A DNA stretch of 64,000 bases from Paraconiothyrium sp. Pb-2020 (lineage: Eukaryota; Ascomycota; Dothideomycetes; Pleosporales; Didymosphaeriaceae): the NCBI GenBank assembly GCA_022419385.1, contig JAJUBI010000007.1, positions 963,768 to 1,027,767 of the forward strand. Reading direction: 5' to 3'. The notes below the pieces were generated by a model. That model was not told the origin of the DNA. It saw only the letters and a program-made list of their open reading frames with translations, and did not search any database. Both the position numbers and the translations under genes were made by a program. Positions 1 to 9,925 of the stretch are shown piece after piece; position 1 is the first letter of the stretch; each line of letters opens with the position of its first letter.

Positions 1-71
1 GCTCATTCGGAGAAGTAGACACCGCATGGCTATCGTCATCAGAGTTGGGAATGAGTTCAGTGAGCATATAC

Positions 72-1430
72 TTATGAGCGGTGCGTCGGCTTTTTTTTAG
101 GTGGTGCTGGCCCCGACGTGTCTTCCGGTTGTTCATCGCTAAGTGCGTCTACTGCAGCTTTATCTTCCGATGCCGTTATGCGAGCGTTTCCATGTTCTTC
201 TTCGGTTCGCAAGGAAGGCGTAGATGTCTCAGTTTCACGTTTGCGCTTCCTAGAACCAGAGACGAAAAGTTAGCAACTAGCTTTTAGAAAGGAAACCTTG
301 ATTACACATGTACTTGAAGTGAGCTGGATAGGTGACACAGCACTCATAGGGACTTCGACGTACCTTGTAGCCTTGACATCGTTCTGCTGTTGCTGTTTGA
401 GGGTAGTGAGTCCTGCTTCAGCACCGTCGACTGTATTAGTCGTCTCCTGCTCTTCTGACTCTTCGCGCTCGACATCTTCGGCCGCCACATCCGGCGTATT
501 CTTATCTATGTCATCATCGTGAGTGTCATTATCGCCGTCGCAAAACAAACTTAGAGCCTTACCAGCCATGTTGGCCAGGTCTTTCTTCGCTCGCGATTTC
601 CTGCCGCTCCCGTGCAACTTCTGGCGCTTGTCCCGACACTTGTTCGCAATCTTGACAAAGACCCACAGATGTAAGAGCGCCTCAATCTTCGGTCGATCCG
701 CATCATCCTCGAGCTCCAGTCGGTATGTGCAACCGTCGCGGGCCGCGACATCCATACCCCAGACCTCGGGGCCGAATCGATCGAAGAGTAAGTCATTCAA
801 CTGATGGTTCATGTGCGTGAGATTCTTGGCTGCATCAACAAATGCATTTCGTCCTGCATCATCAGGCTTCCGACCTGTCAGACCGCGGGGGCGACCTCGA
901 ACAAGGGGGTTAGCGGGTGTCTGGTCGAAGCTCGCGTTGTGAACAGTCTTGGAGAGCTCATGGATCGCCCTAGACAGCTCAGTCAAAAGCGGATCGTCGA
1001 AGTAGAAGATGCCCTTGTAGTTCTTCACCGTGCTCCCGGGAGCTACAAGGCCGAGACGGCAGAGTATGTCAATTTGCTTGACGGTGCTTCGGTCCCAGAC
1101 ATTCTCCATCCAATCCTGAACAGTCCACTTCTTGTCGACGTATCTCTCAAAGTCCTGCACGCTGAGAACGGGAAGTTTGCGCTTAGCTTTAGACGTGGTG
1201 TTTGGCTGGAGTTTGCGGATGGTCTTTGACGGCGAGCTGATGCTTTCGTCTTCGGTAGCTCCCGAGTTGCGCTTGCGGCCGGCATCAACGGACAATTCGA
1301 TCGTGCTGTCCGATAAAGCACTATATGATCCAGCGGCCGTGGGTGGATCTTGACTGGAATCCGGAATCAAAATGCGCGACCGATCCTGCATTGTAGGGTT
1401 CGCCATCGACATCTGCTGCGTTGACTCCAA
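72..1430 (-). CDS. Unknown nuclear-type protein, 414 aa, two exons
   Basis: I do not recognise this family. Exon 1 (1430-364) carries Ser/Thr-rich N-terminal sequence, a compact central region (about residues 85-270) rich in Trp, Leu and charged residues that looks folded, and an acidic low-complexity tail with a QQQQ run. A GTACGT donor at 363 and a TTCTAG acceptor at 250, with a GCTAAC branch-like site just upstream, add exon 2 (249-72). Exon 2 starts with a KRKRE cluster and ends with PPKKKPTHRS, so the protein has at least two nuclear-localisation-like basic patches. The unspliced frame would instead run to a stop at 270. I prefer the spliced form because exon 2 is open with good codon structure and the sum of the exons is in frame. 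Function is unknown; a DNA- or chromatin-associated role is only a guess. Confidence 0.6.
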
Positions 1431-2721
1431 TTAACTTCCTACGAAGCGCCCGGCGCAGTAAGTGAAGGCGGATCCCAGCTGCTTGCTGACGGGTTGTCAG
1501 TAGATCTTGCTTCCGCTTCAACGTGAGCAGTTGGCTGGTGGAGATCGTCTTCACAGGACGCCGTTGACGTTCACGTTGAGTTGGTCTTAAGAGAGCGAGG
1601 TTTGGTTGAGCGGTTCGCTATGCGGTGGACACAGGTCGAAGCTTCTCTAAGAGGTCCGCTTTAGGGCTTGTATCTGACGACGCTCCTCACAGTATCACGC
1701 TCGCTCAAGCGCGCTGATGAAAAAACAACGACGCGCACCCTTGGCTGGTATTGCCGTAGCAGTGCAAGGAGACAGAGGACAGAAGAGTAGGCATTAAGGC
1801 ATGTACTCCAGGATACAATGATCGGCCGGTCGTCGCATATCGCGCGCAGAAGGCTCTCAGTGATGCTTCGATACAATGAACCCTACTTCAGCTCCTTCCG
1901 CTCCAATTCTGACGGCGAGCAGCAGGCCGTTAGCAACACCTGAAGAGCTACCAGAACGCGAAGGACGCGAAGCAAGCTCCAGATGTACGATGCCACCCAG
2001 CCAGGGACTAACGTCAAACGAGGGAAGAAAGTACCAGCATAGCGCGTCCGAATCTGTGAAATGTGGTACTCACGGTCTCCTACCGCGTCTCCCTCCTGAC
2101 CGGTCTCTCCGGTTCCTTTATCTTCAGCCCTTTCCCACTTCGCGTAATCGCCACCGATCCCGCATCAACACACACCGCTTCACAATGCATGTGGAAGTGC
2201 CTAGGCGCACCCAATTGTGGAAAACATAACGTCTTTCCTAATACAAAATTCGCTGATCTCGTAGTCCGGCGCACCCAGCTTCCAATCGATCGGCGGCAGA
2301 ATAGTGGTGTGTTCGCAACGTCCCGGAAACAGGTACGAGAGCAATAGCCCGGACTTGGCTCAGAACAATGTCGAGATAGATGCAGCGATTGGGCGCGCAT
2401 GTGACTGAGAACCCAGCAGTGGCAGCACCTAAATATCTCTTTCTATGAGCCGCGAGGCATTGAGCATGGGTCGAAAAGAAGTGCGGAAACGCTTGCTGCG
2501 TGGAAAGCACCAAAATGAAATAAGTAAGAAATAGAACCGTGAGACGGTTTCGGTGAGGGGAAATGAACGCCCGAAACCGGAGGTAATGTTGTAGTGTTGG
2601 GGGTAGTGCAACGAATATGTACGTGTTACCTGCGTTGTCCTGACCTTATGCCAAACGTTGCCCGGCTGCCTATGCGAACGCCTAAACTCCCACCATGCTG
2701 GTATAACGGGTCGACTCGAGG
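1431..2721. other. Intergenic, no gene seen
   Basis: This stretch lies between the 5' end of the 414-aa gene and the 3' end of arl1. Only short unconvincing ORFs occur on both strands; no RNA gene or repeat was recognised. Confidence 0.4.
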
Positions 2722-3523
2722 TCAAGCCCTCTTCCAAAATACGCCATACCCAAGTATCATCGCGTGCCTACTGATCTGAGTTGACCGTTTGCTGCTTTCA
2801 TTAGCCACCGTGGCCCCGAAAATTCGCCGTTTACTCACCACAAGCCAATCCATGCCCTCATCGACACCTCGGCCATCCACAGCGGAGCATGCGACTATAC
2901 TCCAGTTCCGGTCTTTCAGCTCTCCTAACCGCAGCGCCTCGCTGATCTCGCCTGCGCCCTTTGCCCCTGGCTGATCCTGCTTGTTCGCAAATACCAATAG
3001 CGCCGCGTCCCGCAACTCTTCCTCATTCAGCATCGCGGACAATTCTTCGGAAGCGGTGGTGAGACGGTCAATATCGGTTGAGTCTATGACGAAGATGACG
3101 GCGGCGGTATTGGCATAGTAGCACCTCCAGTACGGTCGTATCGAGGTTTGGCCTCCGAGATCCTTGATCAAATCAGTAAAGGGAATTTCGGACACTGGAT
3201 CTGAAACTCGCGACTTACCCAAACATTGAAATTGAGATTCTTGTATGTGACCGACTCCACATTAAAGCCTATGGTAGGTATTGTAGTGACTACCTCTCCG
3301 ATCTAGGGCATTATTAGTCCTGTCATTTGCTCACTTGCCAAATGTATCGCCTACCTTCAATCTGTACAGCAACGTTGTCTTTCCTGCATTGTCCTGTTCA
3401 CATTTGTCATCAGCACCTACGCCGCTGTGCAGGAGCAGGAGCACATACAAGCCCCAGAATCAATATTCTGATCTCTTTCTTCGCCCAAATGAGAGAGCTG
3501 AACTTCGAGATGTATCCCCCCAT
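2722..3523 (-). CDS. arl1: Arf-like small GTPase Arl1
   Basis: Arl1 recruits GRIP-domain golgins to the trans-Golgi. Exons are 3523-3449, 3393-3355, 3302-3219 and 3162-2839, plus a short final exon. The start gives MGGYIS, so Gly2 can be myristoylated as in Arf proteins. The P-loop GLDNAGKT (residues 24-31) is split by intron 1. Switch 1 is TIPTIGFN, switch 2 is DLGGQ (67-71) followed by TSIRPYWRCYY, which distinguishes Arl1 from Arf, and the guanine-specificity motif NKQD is at 126-129. Residues 1-174 are secure and the family is about 181 aa. The C-terminal end is not: after the GTGAGT donor at 2838, an acceptor near 2776 gives 17 more residues ending at 2722, while another at 2771 gives an immediate TAG at 2770. 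Confidence 0.9.
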
Positions 3524-5103
3524 TATGTACTGAGTGTATGTATCTTTCGGCTTTGTTGCTGGTAGCTTGGGTGCCGTGCCACCACGGGCGTTCGTAGACT
3601 TGGTATGCGGATGACCAAGTGAATATCGTAACCGAAAGCGCGCGTTATGGATCAAAATGTGGGTATCTTAAAGTCGTAACGAAAAGCAGTATGAGTTCGA
3701 GTATCATGTGCGAGGGGCTCAGTGGATGCTGCGTGTCTTGAAGCCGTCTAATGCCAAACGCCGAGGCCGCGGGAGCGTTGTCGGAGCCACGTTTTTCCGG
3801 GGTTCGAATCGCCAACGACCATGGGACAATGAGCCCATCTGTCAAACCCTTATTTCGGCACACATGAAACGGTTCTACGGCCTCAACACTAGAAAGGATG
3901 AGAGAACTATTATCAAAACTGAAAGATCGCCTGAGGACAATGCTCTGATTGAAAGCTATATGGAAGAGGTAGTTTAGGAGACTTGATCATCAAACCGAAC
4001 ATGCATTGGGATCATGACGCACTTACAACGCATCTCGTGGACCACGGACGTCTGACTGGCTTTCCCCTTTCGTGCTTAATGTATCTCGCGTATCTTTGCT
4101 ATTATCTCTGGTATATATCTATAGCGTCTCGTCATTTGTCCCCAATCTCTTGAGCTGCTGATAAACGCGTGCTTGCGCTAGCTTTGACGTGCAGCGCGCC
4201 TTGTCTCCCATAATCCGGCGGCGGTAGCCACGATTGATCTTGTATTGCACGAGGCGCTTCCTTAAGCGGGTCCTGAGTCTGGACCAAACTCCGGAAATCT
4301 CAACATCGAAGGGCGCGGATCATCGTAAAGATACTTCCTTGCTCAGGTCCTGAAGCACCTGGGTTTGTTGAGACGGGGGGCGCTCTGTACCAGAAGTGCT
4401 CTGTAAACGTCTCCGAATACCCCTCAGGATCAGCATCGAAAGGTGCGGAATCTCAGAAATGGCCTGCTTCGACAAATAAGCCGGATGGATTGGATGATTA
4501 CCAGCCTCATAGTATAATGCTACCGCCGATGGACTCAACATGGGGTTGCTGCGCTCGCGTTGTTTCCACGGCTGTCATTGTGCTCGACCATTGGAACGGC
4601 CACCCGTACCTAACAATCCGATCTAACGGCTATCACGATCCGCTGTAGGATGGCGATAAATTGTGTTTATCCTAACATGGGGATGTGTTATTCTATAGTG
4701 CTCAGTGTACCGAAGTTTTTGGTGATATTTGTGATTCCTCCAACGGACGACGATGTATTTTGCGTCTTCTCTACAATGGTACATGGCTCGCTCAAATTTG
4801 GGATAGCCCACCCCGGACGAGCTCAGCGTACCCAAACTATACTGTTCTGCGCGCCATTGTGACATTGATACAGTGGTATCGAAACGGCTTTCTCTGATCT
4901 CAACAGCTGTCTCTATCTATTTAATTAAGTCGCACTCCGTCTCTAGAAAGATTTCTCTATCGCATCTCCAGAACATTTGTGGATGGAAGACCACTTCCAA
5001 AGCCGCTTTCAAAGCACCCCAAAGCTTTCCATCACTACTATTGAAGCTACTGTAAACCACTACAGCTCACAGTACACTTTCAAACTCTAATAAAGACATC
5101 ACA
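3524..5103. other. Intergenic, no gene seen
   Basis: The stretch contains small ORFs (for example 89 codons at 3708-3977 on + and 73 codons at 4320-4541 on -) with no recognisable similarity. The last 150 bp before 5104 are pyrimidine-rich, as expected for the promoter and 5' UTR of the next gene. Confidence 0.4.
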
Positions 5104-5697
5104 ATGTCTCTGCTCACCTTCAACCATCCTCTTATTTCCACCTCTTTCACTAGCTATGCTAGTCCTCTCGCTACTGCAGCTGCCCAAAAATGCAGCAAGC
5201 TCGCGGCCTTGAGGGCCAAGAGCTTCGACGAGTTGATTACCCTCGGCTCCCAAGTTTACGAAAGTCATCTGGACCAGTTCGAATTCATGGTGTCCTCTAT
5301 CATGAACGATACCACTCCTGTCCCTGCTGAACATAAGCTCGCAGAGGGAATCTACTTTCGGGATGGACACAACATGGCCATGCTTTATCGGATCACTGAC
5401 ATGACTCGATTTCAGCTAGAACACGAAGCTCACGCTGCTGGCCTTTTGACCGTAGAGCAGACTAGTGCGGTGAGCGATTTTGCATTGGAGCTTCAACTGA
5501 GGACTTGGGTGAATGGAGAGAATGAAGAGTACTTTGCACAGCTGGATCGTGATGATAGTGGATATCATACTACCGACCCTTGCGTTGATATTGAGCCTCC
5601 AAATAAGGACAACGAGCATGATAAGGAGGGGAAAAAGAAGATGTTTATCAAGGCCTGGAAGAATGAGCTTAGCAGATATGTCACATACGCGTACTAG
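5104..5697 (+). CDS. Orphan protein, 197 aa, single exon
   Basis: This is an uninterrupted frame with an ATG after the context CATCACA and a pyrimidine-rich leader. I do not recognise the product. It has a Ser/Thr- and Ala-rich N-terminus, a mostly helical-looking centre (residues 35-140) and a hydrophilic tail with KDNEHDKEGKKK before a final aromatic segment. There is no clear signal peptide or membrane helix. Codon use is biased toward C-ending codons, as in the neighbouring real genes, which supports expression. It may be lineage-restricted. Confidence 0.6.
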   Translation: MSLLTFNHPLISTSFTSYASPLATAAAQKCSKLAALRAKSFDELITLGSQVYESHLDQFEFMVSSIMNDTTPVPAEHKLAEGIYFRDGHNMAMLYRITDMTRFQLEHEAHAAGLLTVEQTSAVSDFALELQLRTWVNGENEEYFAQLDRDDSGYHTTDPCVDIEPPNKDNEHDKEGKKKMFIKAWKNELSRYVTYAY

Positions 5698-6460
5698 CGG
5701 TTTCAGTGGTAGGTGTGCACTCACGTTCCTCGATAAGTTGCTTACTAGTTTACAGCCAACCTTGTCTTCGTCCACGCTCTCCGAGCGCTCCACTTTCCCT
5801 TCACTGCTATGCCCTCCGGAAGTTGGCTTTCGAATATTTCGTTTTTGCCGTTGAGCTCTCGTTCCGTCCTAATCGCCACGCTTTCTGGGTATTGGTTTTC
5901 GAATGTGTTTGGTTTAACAGCATACAAGCGCTGGACACCATGCTACACCAGTAGCAAGCTTGGATCGGTATTTGTGCGGTACTTGTGTATTGAGGCGGCC
6001 CAAGATACAGTTCCCAAAAGACTATAATAAAGGCCCCTCTAGCTCCAGCATCGATCTTCACGGATGCTTGATCAATACTAGTTTCAACCGAACACTCACT
6101 TTCAACCCTCAAGGTGACCACCAAGCGCCATGCCACGCCATGGTGAGGGGTTGACCCTCTCACGCCTGCCTTTGGAAAGTCTGCACGAGGCTCGAGGCTG
6201 TAGCGGCCTCACGCGGGCAACTCGAGTTGAGAAGGCCTCAGCTGTACCGCACCAACCAATCTACTTTTCCCTAGTATAAGGGCGCTCACCTGCCGCGCCG
6301 AACCACCCGGCTTTTCATAGCTTCTCTTTGTACAGAATGCCCACTACAGTAGCTGGCCTCGATCCGGTCGGACCTCAACGTCCCACCCTCTTGTATACAC
6401 TTATCACACTCATACACGTTGATCGATCGTCCGACGTACACTTCCACAACTACTGGCGCC
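5698..6460. other. Intergenic and promoter region
   Basis: This is the 3' flank of the 197-aa gene and the promoter of the 805-aa gene. No RNA gene or repeat was seen. Confidence 0.4.
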
Positions 6461-9039
6461 ATGCCTGAGCAGCGTAGAAAGATCAAGCTGGGTAGTCCCG
6501 AGTTTGAGGAGCTAATGGTAAGTCTTGATACGTACCATGCGAATACTCAACTCTAATCAACACCTCATATAGGCTAAGAAAGCTGCCATTGCTGCCGCTG
6601 CTGCCAGCTCAACTATACTATCGCCTGCTCCCGTAGTGAACGATGCATCCGCCCCTACTACCGGCATTCTTGCCCAAGTATCCGCTGGCATTCCACCCGA
6701 TAAACTCAAGGCCACGCGTGCGCCTGGGTGCGCCCCTGATTCTTCACCCAACTCGGTGCTTTCTTCTATGCTTACGTCTATGCCTACGACTCCTCCTGAT
6801 GTCAGTGCGACTCAATCTGACAAGCCGGCCGACCATACTCGTGAATCAGACTGGCGCGACTCGACGCGTAAAGAAGTTGCGCGCCATAATCCAAAGCTCT
6901 TCGTGAGTAACCTTTCCACCTGTAGGTTTACTGTATCTGACTAGCTCAGCCGGCAAATTTCGGATTTGTCTTGAGCGACCAGCTGCCATTCGGAGTCTCG
7001 TCAAGTGGCAATGGGCCATACTACAGCGCGATCAGGATCTTCCCTAGCATCGACGGTACCTACCGGTCGGCTAATGCTGAGGTGCAACGTAAGCCATCGT
7101 GGGGTGCTGCTTCGAAGCCATCATCTAAGGTGAGTCTGGATTTATCCTCCCGGCAATCTCCAGCACTGAGAACTCACGCACTATGTAGGTTGCTTCGTGG
7201 CGCATAGAGCCGAGGCCAGCTTATGAACCGCCCACACGATCATGTGAAGCAACCGCCTGCCATTTTCACATCGATGAGCCTCACCAAGAGACCACTGAGC
7301 ACCTGGTGTCTGCGGTCCAGTTGGAACTTAACCGACCCCCCGTGTCAGTTACCCAGCGACGCGGAAATGTCCAACACCGTGAGCAACCCTTCCAGAAGGA
7401 CCACAAAACCTCCGAGGCTGAAGGGATACCGACCGCACCTGCTCACACTCCGCTACCAGCTCTTCAAATAGTCCAAGACCATCCTTCGCATCCCCCGCGC
7501 CTCGTTTACCAACCAGTCCACCTGCGCTATTTTCATACATATGGTGCTCTCAACTCCGGAACGCCGACGCTAGAGCGTTACCTCGACGGGCTTCGAGACG
7601 AACTCACAATCCGCGGTCTTCCTTTTCCAAAGACGAAGAACTGGAAGGAGCTCGCTTCTATCCTTGCCGACAACGATGAGGAATGGCGGAAACAGCTTCT
7701 CACTCTGGAGCGTGAAGTGCTCAGTAAGCTCTGTGGCAAGGAGAAGGTCGATGCTTTTATGCACACTCAGCCCTTTAAGATCCAGGGATACTTCGACTAT
7801 GGCGACTTAGAAGTCGAGTTGATCCATCACTACCGAGGAACTGCAGAGTTTTCCGAGCTTATGACCAAGGTCCGGGATCTACAGAGCACAGCGTACGATA
7901 TGCTGCTACACATAGCCAACCACGAGTATGTGAGTCTAGGTACTAAGACACCCGACTTCCATCCAGGCATTGCGAGAAGGATCGCCGACTTCCGCGCCCG
8001 GAAAATTGCCACCGAGGGTTGTCCGCTTACACAGCCGGGTGAGAACTATACACTGGGCCGGGGCACTATTTCTACGCCGGAGCGCTCAGATACTGCTCCT
8101 GCTGGGTCGCAATGGAGAAAACGTGGGCGCGACCAAGAATCAGAAAGAGATGACGAAACGAGGCCAGCAAACAAGAAACCTCGACAAGATGTGGCTCCTG
8201 TCCCAGTCGCAAAAGTATCCGCCGCATTGCTGGTCGGATCCGCTACAGTGTTCAGTCCCGAGCAGTCTACTCTTTCTATACCAGCAAGCCAGTCCTCGAT
8301 TAACATGAACTCGGACTCTCCGCCTCGAAGAAGAGGCACAAAGCGTCATCGAGATACAGAGGAAGTGCAAGGGCTGGATACGGCGAAGAAGAGGTGTCGT
8401 TATGACGTTACTCAGATTGAGAAAGCGTCCGCCTCTGCACAAGTCGCGACCATTCCGGGCGCCACTTCACAACAGTCTGAGACATCTACATCAGCAAAGC
8501 AGAGCCAGATCGATGGAAAATCGGGTTCTTTTCCCAAATTGCAAGGTGCAAAGCGTCATCGACGTGAAGCAGAGCCAACGGAAACAAATGCCCAACAAGA
8601 TGCTGCTAACGTTGAAGAAGCATTCGCCACGGTGTCTTCTAATGGCGGTATGTCGCGGCGGCAACCCCGCAAAAGAAAAGCTGCAGGCAACAGTCAGCAG
8701 GAAGAGTTATCCGACTCCTCCAACGACGGCAAAAAAAAGATCCCACCTCAGTCTCCGCTCGGCGAAGCCCGTGGTCCTTCAGAGTCTGATACTCCTACCG
8801 AAGATCAGGACTTTCTTCAGACTAGGTCCATCAAAAGAAACCTACGCAGCAACAAAAGGAAGGAACCTGAACCAGAGTACGTGTGGGAACAAGAAGAGGA
8901 GGATCTTTCCAACTTCATCGATGATCGTGACGAAGATGAGCCAGTCCGCACCCCAAAGAGGCGGCGACGAAGCAGCGAGGGAAAGAAGGGTTTCGATCGC
9001 GGCAAGTTCAAGCGCATGACTAACCTCATCAAAGACTAG
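6461..9039 (+). CDS. Disordered basic nuclear-type protein, 805 aa, four exons
   Basis: Exons 6461-6517, 6573-6902, 6950-7129 and 7189-9039 join in phase 0 with canonical GTAAGT/GTGAGT donors and sum to 806 codons including stop. The N-terminus (MPEQRRKIKLGSPEFEELM, then an Ala run) is followed by Pro/Ser-rich sequence. A folded-looking helical segment rich in Leu, Trp and Tyr lies roughly at residues 270-430. The C-terminal half is disordered, with repeated basic clusters (KRGRD, KRHRDTE, KRHRREA, RKRKAAG, KRRRRSS) separated by Ser/Gln/Glu-rich spacers. These look like nuclear-localisation or nucleic-acid-contact patches. I do not recognise a named family. A role in chromatin or transcription is inferred from composition only. 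Confidence 0.7.
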
Positions 9040-9925
9040 CCCTCCACTGTACTCACAGTTTTCATGTGAGGGGGTCTCAGATGAGCTTGTTCCTTTATTT
9101 GCATTGTTTCTCGTTGTGTCCTGCGTTCTGTTTGGTCTTTTGAGAGCGCTATGTTAATTTACTTTTGTGTACGCTTTTTTTCTGCTTGCACTGGGTTTTG
9201 ATCCAGCTTGCATTTTGTATACTTTTATCCGATTAGCGCATGGCTTTTTCTGCTTGCACTGGGTTTAGATCCAGACTGCATTCTGTATGCTCAATTATCC
9301 ACTTGACGCATGTCGACATTTGTACGCCAACTTAGACGTGATCCTATACAAAGGCACTTTTCTTCTTACGCATATCGCATGCATTTTGGTTCGAAAGAGG
9401 ATACACAATCTCTGCACATCCGGTTAAGAAAATGGTCTAGTCAGAATTAAAGGACAAGTTACCTAGATCTGGGAAGACTGTCCACGAGACTGCGGCCCAT
9501 GTACGGAAGATACGCTTTGTGGCAGTGGCACTCTTCCCAAATGGGCAGGGGACAAGGAGACTTGCTTGCTGGGTCACTCCACCAAGATAAGGAGTTGGCT
9601 GGGGATGGTATAAATGTCGAAAGTGTTTCCTAGCGTTCAACAAGTTAAGAATGGACGTCGTATCATCGTGGTGTGCGAAGTGCGGAAAGTGTATAGCAGC
9701 GTGATAAGTGTAGGGTCGTGCCTTCCATATTGTTTCAATTACGCGATAGTCAACGCGCGCCGTCATCAGCGCGTTCCTTCGCTTTTCCCTCCTTTTCGTC
9801 GCCCCAGCTCACGAATATTTGCTTCAATTTCTTCCAAGAGCTCACTGCAGCACATGTACTCACTTTGAATCCTCACGCTCGCAACAGCACCCACCCCCTT
9901 CCCTACAAAAAGTCCCGACTATACA
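9040..9925. other. Intergenic; holds a 70-bp tandem duplication
   Basis: This is the 3' flank of the 805-aa gene followed by the pyrimidine-rich promoter and leader of the 618-aa gene. Apart from the duplication at 9173-9312, nothing was recognised. Confidence 0.4.
9173..9312. repeat. Imperfect tandem duplication, 2 x 70 bp
   Basis: Units 9173-9242 and 9243-9312 are both 70 bp. They share a T-run, CTGCTTGCACTGGGTTT, GATCCAG, TGCATT, TGTAT, ATCC and a terminal CGCATG. Within each unit CTGG...CCAG forms a small inverted repeat that is kept in both copies. The repeat sits about 130 bp downstream of the stop of the 805-aa gene, where the 3' UTR or polyadenylation region is expected. Confidence 0.8.

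Noticed and set aside
3795..3812. B-box-like GGTTCGAATCG suggesting a tRNA
   Set aside because: The flanking bases do not form a 5-bp T stem, and no A box or acceptor stem fits upstream.
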